Source: Lachnospiraceae bacterium XBD2001
Lineage (GTDB): Bacteria > Bacillota > Clostridia > Lachnospirales > Lachnospiraceae
Direction of reading: 5' to 3'
Assembly: GCA_900116395.1 (NCBI GenBank)
Contig: FPAN01000002.1
Coordinates: 434,001 to 498,000, forward strand
Length of the DNA: 64,000 bases
Position numbers and translations under genes: made by a program. The notes beneath the pieces are model-generated. The model saw nothing but the letters and a program-made list of their open reading frames with translations. It had not been told where the DNA came from and did no database searches. Positions 8,525 to 18,906 of this stretch are shown piece after piece (the stretch's first letter is position 1; every line of letters starts with the position of its first letter).

Positions 8525-9972
8525 TGGAACAGAAGAGACAATTAACCGGAGTTGAGAAAGCTTCCTACGGCATAGGTGCGGTAGGAAAAGACATGATGTA
8601 CATGCTCTCTGCGAGCTATGTATTCTATTACTTCCAGGATATTTTAGGAGCAAGCTCTCTTGCCCTTGGAATTATTTCCATGGTGGCTCGTGTATTCGAT
8701 GCTTTTAATGACCCGATTATGGGTGTTATCGTTGCAAAAACCAAGACCAAATGGGGCAAGTTCCGCCCTTGGCTGTTGATCGGTACCATTACCAATGCCA
8801 TTGTATTGGTGGTAATGTTTTCCGCACCTCCAACCTTAGACGGTGGCGGACTGGTTGCTTATGCAGCAGTAACCTACATCCTTTGGGGCGTGACCTATAC
8901 CATGATGGATATTCCTTACTGGAGCATGATTCCTGCATTTACCAAGGGTGGTAAGGAGCGTGAAGGCTTAACCACATTGGCTCGTTCCTGCGCAGGTGTT
9001 GGTTCCGCTTTGGTTTCTATTTTTACCGTTATGGTGGTTGGTGCATTAGGTACCAAGTTCGCTCCAAGCGGTGCCAATGCATATGAAATCGAGCGTATCG
9101 GTTTTAAGTATGTGGCATGGATTGTTGCTATCGTATTCGTTGTATTTATCGTTATTACCTGTATCAATGTCAAAGAGAAGTCTTCCGTTGAGATGCAGAC
9201 CGCATCTGTAGGAGATATGTTTAAGGCACTTCTTTCCAACGATCAGGCCATGACCGTGGTGATTACCATTGTTTTAATCAATACCGCATTGTATGTAACC
9301 AGTAACCTTGTGATCTATTTCTTCAAGTATGACCTTGGCGGCGTATCATGGAAGGCCAACTACACCTTGTTCAACACCGTAGGCGGTGGCGTACAGATTC
9401 TTTCCATGATGCTTCTGTATCCGCTGTTGCGTCGTGTATTGAAGCTGAATAACTTAAAGATTTTTACTTATGGTATCTGCGCATCCGTTGTTGGATATTT
9501 AATCCTGCTTAGCATGGCAACCGTTGGTGTGAAGACCCTTCCGCCACTGTTGATTCCGGGAATCATCATTATGGCAGTTGCCGGTGTCAACAACGTTGTC
9601 ATTACCGTATTCCTTGCAAATACCGTAGACTACGGTGAACTGAAGAACGGTCGTCGTGAGGAGTCCGTGATTTTCTCCATGCAGACCTTCGTTGTGAAGC
9701 TTGCCAGTGGTATTGCAATCTTAGTCATGTCCATTGCACTGGAGATCTTCAGCTTAAGCTCTGATGAAGCAACCGCAGCAGAAGAGACCATGGATCTGTC
9801 TCTTGGCGTAGACGCAGCTTCCAAAGTCGGACTTCGTCTGGTCATGACCTTGATTCCGATTGCTTGCTTGTTGGTTGCATTCGCATTGTTCAAGAAGAAA
9901 TATATCCTGACCGATGAGAAGGTTGAGGAGATTTCCGGCCAGTTGGCAGACAAGAAAGCAGCATCAAATTAG
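8524..9972 (+). CDS. GPH-family sugar:cation symporter (MFS superfamily)
   Basis: This 482-residue membrane protein has about 12 hydrophobic segments. The N-terminal VEKASYGIGAVGKDMMYM and the signature RVFDAFNDPIMGVI are characteristic of the glycoside-pentoside-hexuronide:cation symporters (MelB/YicJ type). WGKFRPWLL in the first cytoplasmic loop also fits. It imports glycosides or small oligosaccharides driven by Na+ or H+. The start codon overlaps the stop of the preceding gene by one base. Its place between GH2 and GH36 suggests the transported substrate carries alpha-galactosyl and/or beta-linked residues; this is inference. Confidence 0.88.
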   Translation: MEQKRQLTGVEKASYGIGAVGKDMMYMLSASYVFYYFQDILGASSLALGIISMVARVFDAFNDPIMGVIVAKTKTKWGKFRPWLLIGTITNAIVLVVMFSAPPTLDGGGLVAYAAVTYILWGVTYTMMDIPYWSMIPAFTKGGKEREGLTTLARSCAGVGSALVSIFTVMVVGALGTKFAPSGANAYEIERIGFKYVAWIVAIVFVVFIVITCINVKEKSSVEMQTASVGDMFKALLSNDQAMTVVITIVLINTALYVTSNLVIYFFKYDLGGVSWKANYTLFNTVGGGVQILSMMLLYPLLRRVLKLNNLKIFTYGICASVVGYLILLSMATVGVKTLPPLLIPGIIIMAVAGVNNVVITVFLANTVDYGELKNGRREESVIFSMQTFVVKLASGIAILVMSIALEIFSLSSDEATAAEETMDLSLGVDAASKVGLRLVMTLIPIACLLVAFALFKKKYILTDEKVEEISGQLADKKAASN

Positions 9973-9983
9973 GAGGATCATTC

Positions 9984-12326
9984 ATGATTCGAAAAATTGA
10001 GGGAGAGTATCCTGCATTTGTTTTAAATACAACAAACACAACCTATCTGTTCCGGGTTCGTAAGACCGGACAGTTGGAACACATCTATTACGGAAGCCGC
10101 ATCCACGTGGCTTCCGCCGATGACCTTGCAGAGCAGCATAGTGTGGCTCAGGGCAACTCCATCGCTTATACCCAGGAAGATCTGGATATGACCTTGGAGG
10201 ATATCTGCTTAGAGATGAGCGGCTATGGCAAGGGCGATATCCGGGAACCTTTCGTGGAAGTGGTTTGTCACAACGGAAGCACCACCACGGATTTTGTCTA
10301 TGAGTCCGATGTCATTACGACCGGTAAGCCGGAGTTCGAGACTCTGCCTGGTTCCTATGCCAAGGACGACGAAGTAGATCACTTATGCATCCGCATGAAG
10401 GATAAGAACGAGGGCTTCGTCATCGAGCTTCATTACTACGTATATGAAGAAGAGGATGTCATTACCCGTTCTACAAAGTTCCTAAACGAAAGTGAGCATC
10501 CCGTATCCTTACGTCGTTTGATGAGTAACTGCGTGGACTTCAATGAAGCGGACTTCACCGTATCTTCCTTCCATGGCAATTGGATCAAGGAGATGCAGAA
10601 GAAGGACATCGTCCTAACTGCAGGCAAGTTCGTGAATTCCACTTTTGCCGGATGGTCATCAAACCGTTCCAATCCATTCGTGATGGCTTCCCGTCCGGGA
10701 TGCAGCGAGTGGGCCGGCGAGTGCTATGGATTTAACTTGATTTACAGCGGCAACCATTACGAAGCCTTCGAGGTAAGTTCTTATGACAAGACCCGCTTCG
10801 TGTGTGGTATCAATCCCCAGAACTTCGCTTTTGCCTTAGAAGCAGGCGAGAGCTTCGAAGCACCGGAAGCGGTTATGACCTTCTCCAAGGAGGGACATAA
10901 CGGCATGAGCCAGAACCTTCATGCCTTCGTACACAATCACATTGTTCGTGGTGTATGGCGGGACAAGGAACGTCCGGTACTCTTAAATAGCTGGGAAGCC
11001 AACTATTTTGACATTGATGAGGGCAAGCTGGTGGCTCTTGCCAAGAAGGGCAAGGAAGCCGGCATGGAGCTCTTCGTTATGGACGACGGCTGGTTCGGTC
11101 AGCGTAGCGACGATAAGCGCGCCTTGGGAGACTGGGTAGTGAATACCAAGAAGCTTCCAAATGGCCTGAAGGGCCTGGCAGACAAGATCAACTCCGTTGG
11201 TATGGAGTTTGGTATCTGGGTAGAGCCGGAGATGATCAACGTAGACAGTGACCTGTATCGCGCTCATCCGGATTGGGCCCTGGCGATTCCGGGTAAGGAT
11301 CATTCCGAAGGCCGTAACCAGCGCATCCTGGACTTCTGTAATCCGGAAGTGGTGGATTGCATGACGGAGCAGATGCGGCAGGTTTTCTCCTCTGCCAATA
11401 TTGCTTACGTCAAATGGGATATGAACCGTATTTGGTCCGATTATTATTCCCCATACCTTCCGGCCGAGAAACAGCAGGAAGTGAACCATCGTTACATCAT
11501 GGGTATGTATCGCATGATGAAGACTTTGATGGAAGAGTTCCCACAGATTCTCTTCGAGGGATGTGCTTCCGGCGGTAACCGTTTCGACCTTGGTATTTTG
11601 TGTTATTTCCCACAGATCTGGGGTAGCGATAACAGCGACGCCATCAGTCGTTTATCCATCCAGAACGGCTACAGCTACGGATATCCGATGAACGTGGTAA
11701 CGGCCCATGTATCTGCATGTCCGAACCATCAGACCCTGCGCAACACACCGCTTAGCACCCGCTTCAACGTGGCGTCTTTCGGTGTCTTGGGTTACGAATG
11801 CAACCTGTCCGATATGAAGAAGGACGAGTTGGAAGAAATCGCTGCCCAGGTTGCGTTGTATAAACAACATCGTGCCACCATGCAGTTCGGTAACTTCTAC
11901 CGCCTGCAGGAAGGCAACATCTACCAGTGGATGGTGGTATCCAAGGATAAACGGGATGCGGTTGGCATGATGCTCCAGCAGGAAGTCAAGCCTAATGAGC
12001 AATATGTGAATTTCCGTGCTAAGGGATTGGAAGCGGAGACGAAATACCACTTCTACAGCCTGCCTTTTAAACACAACGTAAAAACCTTCGGAAGCCTGAT
12101 TAATGCAGTGGCTCCGGTCCATGTAAAGCAGGACGGACTGTTGCATAATGTCATGGCTCAGGTGGTGAAGATTGACGGCGAGACAGAAGATGTTACAATA
12201 TATGGAGATGCATTAATGGGTGTTGGTAAGAATCTCAAGCAGGGATTTGCCAGCAGCGGATTTAATGATCAGGTCCGTGTAATGACGGATTTTGCCTCAA
12301 GATTGTACTTCATGGAAGCTGAATAA
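9984..12326 (+). CDS. GH36 alpha-galactosidase
   Basis: This 780-residue enzyme is close to the usual GH36 subgroup I length (about 730-750). An N-terminal beta-supersandwich (about 1-320) is followed by a TIM barrel containing FVMDDGWFGQR and FGIWVEPEMIN. The catalytic nucleophile is D479 in YVKWDMNR and the acid/base is D549 in WGSDNSDA, matching the positions known for family members. GCASGGNRFDLGIL is another family motif. It removes terminal alpha-1,6-galactose from melibiose/raffinose-type sugars in the cytoplasm. GGAGGATCATTC precedes the start, 11 bp after the transporter gene. It ends the operon before a terminator. Confidence 0.93.
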   Translation: MIRKIEGEYPAFVLNTTNTTYLFRVRKTGQLEHIYYGSRIHVASADDLAEQHSVAQGNSIAYTQEDLDMTLEDICLEMSGYGKGDIREPFVEVVCHNGSTTTDFVYESDVITTGKPEFETLPGSYAKDDEVDHLCIRMKDKNEGFVIELHYYVYEEEDVITRSTKFLNESEHPVSLRRLMSNCVDFNEADFTVSSFHGNWIKEMQKKDIVLTAGKFVNSTFAGWSSNRSNPFVMASRPGCSEWAGECYGFNLIYSGNHYEAFEVSSYDKTRFVCGINPQNFAFALEAGESFEAPEAVMTFSKEGHNGMSQNLHAFVHNHIVRGVWRDKERPVLLNSWEANYFDIDEGKLVALAKKGKEAGMELFVMDDGWFGQRSDDKRALGDWVVNTKKLPNGLKGLADKINSVGMEFGIWVEPEMINVDSDLYRAHPDWALAIPGKDHSEGRNQRILDFCNPEVVDCMTEQMRQVFSSANIAYVKWDMNRIWSDYYSPYLPAEKQQEVNHRYIMGMYRMMKTLMEEFPQILFEGCASGGNRFDLGILCYFPQIWGSDNSDAISRLSIQNGYSYGYPMNVVTAHVSACPNHQTLRNTPLSTRFNVASFGVLGYECNLSDMKKDELEEIAAQVALYKQHRATMQFGNFYRLQEGNIYQWMVVSKDKRDAVGMMLQQEVKPNEQYVNFRAKGLEAETKYHFYSLPFKHNVKTFGSLINAVAPVHVKQDGLLHNVMAQVVKIDGETEDVTIYGDALMGVGKNLKQGFASSGFNDQVRVMTDFASRLYFMEAE

Positions 12327-12331
12327 AATAC

Positions 12332-12366
12332 GCTCCTTGCATCGTTTTGGTGCAAGGGGCTTTTCC
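12332..12366 (+). terminator. Intrinsic terminator of the glycoside operon
   Basis: The stem GCTCCTTGCA (12332-12341) pairs with TGCAAGGGGC (12351-12360) with one wobble, followed by TTTTCC. It lies 5 bp past the GH36 stop codon. Confidence 0.75.
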
Positions 12367-12388
12367 TGTTTATAAGGAGGAATGTGGT

Positions 12389-13705
12389 TTGACGCCTGTA
12401 TATTATTATTGGCCGAAGTTGGTAGCCGGGTTATGGTTCGCGGTATTCAATATCTACATGTTGAAACGGGCCAATCGACCGCCGAAGAGCTGGATTGGGT
12501 TACAGTTTGTGGCCCTGTTTTTCGTATCCAGCGGATTCTTGGCGGTGGTTGGCGAGGAACTGTCCTTTTCCCTCTATCGGGTGATTCTGGCTTTGTTTGA
12601 CATTAATATCTATTCTCCGATGCTTTTTTTGCCTTATGCGATTACCTTTGATGCCCTGGTGGTGTTCTTAGGAGGTAACGTCTATTCCAGACTCACCGGC
12701 TTAGAAGGCTTCGTTGGTGCCACCATCTACATGGAATATGTTTGCGTAGAGCGCTTGTGTATGGTTTTTAGTACGGAACCATGGAATTACCTATTGTTCT
12801 TCGTTTTGTTCCAGGTGATTCTCTATCTGGCACAGCGCAATGACATTGAATTTGTCATTCGAAACAGTACCATTCAGTGGCGTAGAATTTTTGTGTATAT
12901 GGTGGGGCTGTTCTATATCCTGGATTTGCTCTACGGAGCATACTTCCTGTTCCCGGAACTGGCCAGCGGCCTTTTAGAGACCAAGTACATCGTGTGGCTG
13001 GATTCCATCTCTTTGATTAGTAGTGGATTCATCGTGGGTTACATGAAGCTAAGCTTCTCCGAGGCGAAGCAGGTAGAGAAAAAGATGAACTACTTCAAGA
13101 AGCTGCAGAATTCCCAGGAAGACATCATTATTTCCCTGGCGGAGATTACGGAAGCCAAGTCCGGTGAGACCGGGCAGCACATTCGTCGTGTGGCGGAGTA
13201 CTCCAGACTGCTTGGTATGCGCATTCTAAAAGATGTGGCAGAATCGGAACAGCTTCGTATTGCAGCCATGATGCATGATCTGGGTAAGCTCTTAATTGAC
13301 CAGAATATCTTGGAAAAGAAGGGGAAGCTTACGGACGAAGAGTACGAGATTGTGAAGCGCCATTCCCAGTTCGGCTGGAACCTCTTGGAACATTCCAAGG
13401 GGGAGGTTATGGAGATGGCCAGAGTCATCGCCTTACAGCATCATGAGAAGTGGGACGGCAGTGGCTATCCGAGAGGCCTTCGGGGCAACGAGATTTCCAT
13501 CTATGCTCAGATTGTGGCGGTGGCGGATGTGTACGATGCCTTAACCAGTAAGCGCTCCTACAAGGATGCATGGGCTGCTTCCGATGCGAAACAGGAGATT
13601 ATCGACCAGAAGGGAGAGCAGTTTTCTCCACTTGTGGTGGATGCCTTCCTTGCTTGCTATAGCGATATTGAACGGATCCGCGTTCGCTACATGGACCAGG
13701 CATAA
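12389..13705 (+). CDS. Membrane-anchored HD-GYP domain protein (c-di-GMP phosphodiesterase)
   Basis: The 438-residue protein has an N-terminal region with about six to seven hydrophobic segments (residues about 5-230), a short linker, and a C-terminal HD-GYP domain. The metal-binding HD pair is H296-D297 in MMHDLGK, followed by HHEKWDGSGYP with G359-Y-P361, and VADVYDALTS. This family hydrolyses cyclic-di-GMP. The likely start is TTG 12389, spaced correctly after AAGGAGG; the frame extends to a TTG at 12347, but that lies inside the upstream terminator. The membrane part presumably senses a signal; its ligand is unknown. Confidence 0.87.
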   Translation: MTPVYYYWPKLVAGLWFAVFNIYMLKRANRPPKSWIGLQFVALFFVSSGFLAVVGEELSFSLYRVILALFDINIYSPMLFLPYAITFDALVVFLGGNVYSRLTGLEGFVGATIYMEYVCVERLCMVFSTEPWNYLLFFVLFQVILYLAQRNDIEFVIRNSTIQWRRIFVYMVGLFYILDLLYGAYFLFPELASGLLETKYIVWLDSISLISSGFIVGYMKLSFSEAKQVEKKMNYFKKLQNSQEDIIISLAEITEAKSGETGQHIRRVAEYSRLLGMRILKDVAESEQLRIAAMMHDLGKLLIDQNILEKKGKLTDEEYEIVKRHSQFGWNLLEHSKGEVMEMARVIALQHHEKWDGSGYPRGLRGNEISIYAQIVAVADVYDALTSKRSYKDAWAASDAKQEIIDQKGEQFSPLVVDAFLACYSDIERIRVRYMDQA

Positions 13706-13722
13706 TCTTTTTGAAAAAGTAT

Positions 13723-13751
13723 TTGAATCGCTGTAATAGTTAGTATATAAT
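13723..13751 (+). promoter_or_regulatory. Promoter of tRNA-Thr
   Basis: TTGAAT (13723-13728) and TATAAT (13746-13751) are separated by 17 bp, about 35 bp upstream of the tRNA. Confidence 0.75.
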
Positions 13752-13786
13752 CAGTTAGTACGCGACTGAGTCAGACGCGTACGCAA

Positions 13787-13859
13787 GCTTCAATAGCTCA
13801 GTTGGTAGAGCACTTCACTCGTAATGAAGGGGTCGCCGGTTCAAGTCCGGCTTGGAGCT
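13787..13859 (+). tRNA. tRNA-Thr (anticodon CGT)
   Basis: The cloverleaf can be folded by eye: acceptor GCTTCAA/TTGGAGC with one wobble, D arm GCTCAGTTGGTAGAGC, anticodon stem CTTCA/TGAAG with loop CTCGTAA giving anticodon CGT (codon ACG), and T arm GCCGGTTCAAGTCCGGC. The CCA end is not encoded. Confidence 0.93.
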
Positions 13860-13900
13860 TTTGCTTATGCAAATCCCATACGGTATGTCGACATGGAATT

Positions 13901-14800
13901 ATGATGACATACGAACAATTTCTTAATGAAGTACCAACTTATCTAAGTGGCAGATTTCCTGCCGATACCCAGATTCGCATTCGAACTGTACTGAAGAACA
14001 ACGACCGCAAGTTGGATGGTCTTGTGATTTGTGAACCGGGCAATACGATTTCACCGACCATTTATCTGAACGGGTTTTACCGTCGGATTGAGGAGGGGGA
14101 AGCGTCTTTTTGTGATGTGATGGATGATGTGGTGATGTTGTACGAGAACAACCGTCCTGCCAAGGATTTGGACGTGGATTTTTTCTCGGATTATTCCCGT
14201 GTGAAGCCTCGCATCATCTACAAGGTGGTGAGCAAAAGCCGCAACAAGGAGCTTCTGGAGACGGTACCCCACTTGGATTATTTGGACCTTGCCGTGGTAT
14301 TCTTATGCCTTTTTGACCAGAAGGAAAAAGAGACGGCAACCATTCTTCTCCACAATTCCCATTTGAAGTTATGGAAGGTGACGGTGGAGGATCTGTGGAA
14401 GGCCGCTTCCGTCAACACCCCGCGATTAATGCCTTATGTGATTCAGCCAATGGGAGATGTGCTTGCTGAGATGATGGGGATTCCGGTGGACGATGAACTC
14501 CTAGAAGTTCTGAAACTGCAGCGTCTCTACATTGTCTCTAACGTGCCGCGGGTTCACGGGGCAACCACCATGCTGTATCCCAACATGCTTTCTGAGTTTG
14601 CCAAGTGCATGCAGTCGGACTTTTTTATCTTACCTTCCAGTATCCACGAGCTGATTCTCTTCCCGGCGGCGGATAAGAGTGACTATGCAGGATTGATGGA
14701 GCTTGTGCAGCAGGTGAACGCCACGGAGGTCTCCCCGGAGGATATCCTCTCCGACCATCCGTATTACTATTGTAGAGAGACCGGAGAGATTACCTACTAG
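13901..14800 (+). CDS. DUF5688 family protein
   Basis: This is a 299-residue soluble protein of a family I recognise as DUF5688 from MTYEQFLNEV at the N-terminus, followed by NTISPTIYLNGFYRRIEEGE and the acidic VMDDVVMLYENN. The family is widespread in gut Clostridia and has no known function. The frame stays open back into the tRNA gene, but that part cannot be coding; I take ATG 13901 (or the adjacent ATG 13904), which has only a weak GGAA ribosome site. A terminator follows. The tRNA-Thr lies directly upstream, so the two may be co-transcribed. Confidence 0.75.
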   Translation: MMTYEQFLNEVPTYLSGRFPADTQIRIRTVLKNNDRKLDGLVICEPGNTISPTIYLNGFYRRIEEGEASFCDVMDDVVMLYENNRPAKDLDVDFFSDYSRVKPRIIYKVVSKSRNKELLETVPHLDYLDLAVVFLCLFDQKEKETATILLHNSHLKLWKVTVEDLWKAASVNTPRLMPYVIQPMGDVLAEMMGIPVDDELLEVLKLQRLYIVSNVPRVHGATTMLYPNMLSEFAKCMQSDFFILPSSIHELILFPAADKSDYAGLMELVQQVNATEVSPEDILSDHPYYYCRETGEITY

Positions 14801-14824
14801 GAGGATGCATTGGATTTAATAAAG

Positions 14825-14861
14825 GACAGCTACGAAAGTAGCTGTCTTTTGTGTTTTTTTT
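14825..14861 (+). terminator. Intrinsic terminator after DUF5688 gene
   Basis: The 9-bp stem GACAGCTAC/GTAGCTGTC has a GAAA tetraloop (14834-14837), followed by TTTTGTGTTTTTTT. Confidence 0.85.
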
Positions 14862-14917
14862 CGGGGATAAGTGTAGTATAATGCAACAAGATAATGTGCA
14901 ATGGTGAGGAGAAAACT

Positions 14918-15274
14918 ATGGCAGAAGAAGCAAAGAAAGTAAAAATTGATGTGAAGAAGCTGGTAGCCTTGGTAAAAGAGAATCCGATTCCTTTTGCTGT
15001 ATTGGCAGTTTCAGTTATTTATTTGGTTGTAGCGATGATTGTTAGCAGCCTGAAGTTGGAGATTCCGTGGGTAACCGCCGGCGCGTTTGTTGTTTTGGAA
15101 GGTGTACTTGCTGCACTTCTCAATAAGATTCCGGTATGGATTCATGGTCTGTTCTTCATTGGTATGATTGTTGCAGGTATCGCATTCCATGAAGTGGTAT
15201 TCATGGTACTGATGGCTTTCGTATATGTAGCTTGTGTTGCATTGTTATACGCTTGGACGAGAGATTATAAGTAA
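14918..15274 (+). CDS. Small integral membrane protein of unknown function
   Basis: The 118-residue product has a charged N-terminus (about 1-28, rich in Lys and Glu) and then about four hydrophobic segments covering residues 30-113. ATG 14918 follows TGAGGAG; an upstream in-frame ATG at 14894 lacks a ribosome site. A -10-like TATAAT at 14877-14882 lies about 40 bp upstream. The stop codon is immediately followed by the GTG of queH, so both genes are probably co-transcribed. I recognise no family. Confidence 0.7.
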   Translation: MAEEAKKVKIDVKKLVALVKENPIPFAVLAVSVIYLVVAMIVSSLKLEIPWVTAGAFVVLEGVLAALLNKIPVWIHGLFFIGMIVAGIAFHEVVFMVLMAFVYVACVALLYAWTRDYK

Positions 15275-15910
15275 GTGAACAAGATTAATTATCAGAGAGA
15301 ATTAGATCAACTGATTGAGGGAATTGAGGCAGAGGGCAAGGTTCCGACCTTGCTTTTGCATAGTTGCTGCGCGCCTTGCAGCAGCTATTGCATCGAGTAT
15401 CTGTCTCAATTTTTTACTATCACGGTGTTTTATTACAATCCCAACATCTATCCGGATGAGGAGTACTTCCACCGGGTGAAGGAGCAGCAGCGCTTCATCA
15501 GCGAGTTCCCCACCAAGCATCCGGTGTCCTTCATTGAAGGGGACTTCGAGAAGGACCGCTTCTATAGTGAAGTGGCCAAGGGATTGGAAAAAGAGCCGGA
15601 GCGTGGCGCCCGGTGCACCAAGTGCTTCGAGCTTCGCCTTGGTGAGACCGCCAAGCGGGCCGCAGCCGAGGGGATGGATTACTTCGCAACCACGCTGACC
15701 ATCAGTCCCATGAAGGATGTGGAGCTCTTAAACACCATCGGAGCCGCCATGGGCGAGCGTTACGGAGTGGAGTACTTAGCTACCGAATTTCGCAAGAAAA
15801 ACGGGTATTTGCGCTCAACACAAATCTCCAAGGAGTACGATATGTACCGCCAGGATTACTGCGGATGCGTGTACTCCTATCAAGAACGCGAAGCACAAAA
15901 GAGCAAGTAG
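15275..15910 (+). CDS. queH: Epoxyqueuosine reductase QueH
   Basis: The 211-residue protein reduces epoxyqueuosine in tRNA to queuosine, the last step of queuosine synthesis, using an Fe-S cluster. It matches the QueH (former DUF208) family: LLLHSCCAPCSSYC with C31, C32 and C35, FYYNPNIYP, then the second cysteine pair C114 and C117 in GARCTKCFELRL, and TTLTISPMKD. The start is GTG 15275, directly after the previous stop codon, with a weak ribosome site. Repeat element F1 begins 4 bp past its stop codon. Confidence 0.9.
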   Translation: MNKINYQRELDQLIEGIEAEGKVPTLLLHSCCAPCSSYCIEYLSQFFTITVFYYNPNIYPDEEYFHRVKEQQRFISEFPTKHPVSFIEGDFEKDRFYSEVAKGLEKEPERGARCTKCFELRLGETAKRAAAEGMDYFATTLTISPMKDVELLNTIGAAMGERYGVEYLATEFRKKNGYLRSTQISKEYDMYRQDYCGCVYSYQEREAQKSK

Positions 15911-15914
15911 CGCA

Positions 15915-16048
15915 AGAATTCTTAGACGCTTTTTGCCGCGAGATCGCTCTCGCTTCCGGTCTCGGCGTAGCAGTACTAAGAAATTGCTTCGCAATTTCAA
16001 GTGCTGACGCCTCGACAGGCTCGCTACACAAAAAGGTCTAAGAATTCT
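15915..16048 (+). repeat. Structured intergenic repeat F1 (about 134 bp, one of two copies)
   Basis: Outer arms of about 20 bp, from AGAATTCTTAGAC (15915) to GTCTAAGAATTCT (ending 16048), pair with each other. Inside is a long hairpin: GGCGT/ACGCC, CAG/CTG, ACT/AGT and AAATTGC/GCAATTT around TTC. The core closely matches F2 at 50.9 kb in the same orientation, while the outer arms do not match F2 yet are still self-complementary. The element sits just after queH and has no T-run after it. Confidence 0.75.
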
Positions 16049-16147
16049 AGCTATAAAGGTTTCTAACGCGTTCTTGGTTGAGCGCACGGGGACCAAAGGG
16101 AAAAGAAAAAAGGAAAAGAAAGAAAAAGAAGAAAGAGGAAAAAGATT

Positions 16148-17524
<1,377 letters not shown>

Positions 17525-17571
17525 CTCGCGTGCTGTATACGTTCGCCGAAAGGAAGCGTATAAAAAAGGGG

Positions 17572-17600
17572 TTGCATTTTACAGGGGAGTAGCGTAGTAT
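17572..17600 (+). promoter_or_regulatory. Probable asd promoter
   Basis: TTGCAT (17572-17577) and TAGTAT (17595-17600) are spaced by 17 bp, upstream of asd. A small GC-rich hairpin (TTCGCG/CGCGGA) follows in the leader. Confidence 0.5.
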
Positions 17601-17654
17601 ATTTGAAAGAAAGACAGATGTTCGCGTAGCGCGGACAAGGAAGGAAAAGGAAAA

Positions 17655-18740
17655 ATGAGCGAGAAGTTAAAAGTTGGTATTTTAGGCGGAACCGGAATGG
17701 TTGGACAGCGCTTCATTGCACTGTTGGAGAATCATCCTTGGTTTGAGGTAACCACCATTGCAGCATCCCCACGTAGTGCAGGCAAGACCTATGCAGAGTG
17801 TGTAGAGGGTCGTTGGAAGATGGATACTCCAATGCCGGAAGCCGTTAAGAATATTGTTGTAAAGAATGTAAACGAAGTAGAAGCCGTAGCTTCCGAAGTA
17901 GACTTCGTTTTTTCCGCAGTAGATATGACCAAGGACGAGATCAAGGCCATTGAGGAGGCATATGCCAAGACCGAGACTCCGGTTGTTTCCAATAACAGTG
18001 CACATCGCTGGACTCCGGACGTACCAATGGTGGTTCCGGAAATCAACGCAGAGCACATGAAGGTCATTGAGTTCCAGAAGAAGCGTCTTGGAACTACCCG
18101 CGGATTCGTTGCTGTTAAGCCAAACTGCTCCATCCAGTCTTACGCTCCGGTTCTTACCGCATGGCGTAAATTCGAGCCGACCGAAGTTGTAGTTACAACA
18201 TATCAGGCAATTTCCGGTGCAGGTAAGACCTTCAAGGATTGGCCGGAGATGGAAGGCAACATCATCCCTTACATCGGTGGCGAGGAGGAGAAGTCCGAGA
18301 AGGAGCCGCTTCGTATCTGGGGCGAAATCAAGGACGGCGTCATTGAGCCAACCACTTGGCCTCTGATTACCAGCCAGTGCATCCGTGTTCCGGTATTGAA
18401 CGGTCACACCGCAGCTGTTTTTGTAAAGTTCAAACAGAAGCCTTCCAAGGAAGAGCTGATTAAGGCTATGGTTGAATTCAAGGGTGCTCCACAGGAGCTT
18501 GACCTTCCAAGCGCTCCGAAGCAGTTCATCCAGTACTTGGAGGAGGACAACCGTCCACAGGTACAGTTGGATGTAAATTATGAGAACGGCATGGGCATCA
18601 GCGTGGGTCGTCTTCGTGAGGATACCATCTACGATTACAAGTTCGTAGGTCTTTCCCACAATACCGTTCGTGGTGCTGCCGGCGGTGCAGTTTTGTGCGC
18701 AGAGCTGTTGAAGGCACAGGGATACATTACCAAGAAATAA
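17655..18740 (+). CDS. asd: Aspartate-semialdehyde dehydrogenase
   Basis: The 361-residue enzyme makes aspartate semialdehyde from aspartyl phosphate with NADPH, feeding lysine/diaminopimelate, threonine and methionine synthesis. The Rossmann motif GILGGTGMVGQRF is at residues about 8-20, the catalytic cysteine is C158 in AVKPNCSIQ, and AISGAGKT follows. The length and the PNCS context fit the longer fungal/archaeal-like class of Asd rather than the E. coli class. It has its own promoter and terminator. Confidence 0.95.
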   Translation: MSEKLKVGILGGTGMVGQRFIALLENHPWFEVTTIAASPRSAGKTYAECVEGRWKMDTPMPEAVKNIVVKNVNEVEAVASEVDFVFSAVDMTKDEIKAIEEAYAKTETPVVSNNSAHRWTPDVPMVVPEINAEHMKVIEFQKKRLGTTRGFVAVKPNCSIQSYAPVLTAWRKFEPTEVVVTTYQAISGAGKTFKDWPEMEGNIIPYIGGEEEKSEKEPLRIWGEIKDGVIEPTTWPLITSQCIRVPVLNGHTAAVFVKFKQKPSKEELIKAMVEFKGAPQELDLPSAPKQFIQYLEEDNRPQVQLDVNYENGMGISVGRLREDTIYDYKFVGLSHNTVRGAAGGAVLCAELLKAQGYITKK

Positions 18741-18753
18741 ATAGGATAATAGG

Positions 18754-18787
18754 CAGGCGTCGAAGATGTTTCGGCGCCTGTTTTTTT
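18754..18787 (+). terminator. Intrinsic terminator of asd
   Basis: The stem CAGGCGTCGA (18754-18763) pairs with TCGGCGCCTG (18771-18780), followed by seven T. Confidence 0.88.
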
Positions 18788-18906
18788 CACCGGATTGCAA
18801 TGCATTCTTATAGAAAATAGTGTATGATGAACTTAAGCATATTCATCTTGGTGGGGGACGAACCGGAGCGTATCGGAAGGTTGCGTTAGAAAGATGGGGT
18901 GTGTGT

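Noticed and set aside
13802..13900. N-terminal extension of the DUF5688 gene into tRNA-Thr
   Set aside because: The frame is open by chance through the tRNA; translation should start at 13901.
17536..17562. Terminator after argH
   Set aside because: TATACG/CGTATA can pair but with a bulge, and it is followed by A rather than T, so it is not supported as a terminator on the + strand.
17682..18800. 372-residue minus-strand frame over asd
   Set aside because: It lies fully opposite asd, lacks a ribosome site and reads as no known protein; it is a by-product of the codon use of asd.
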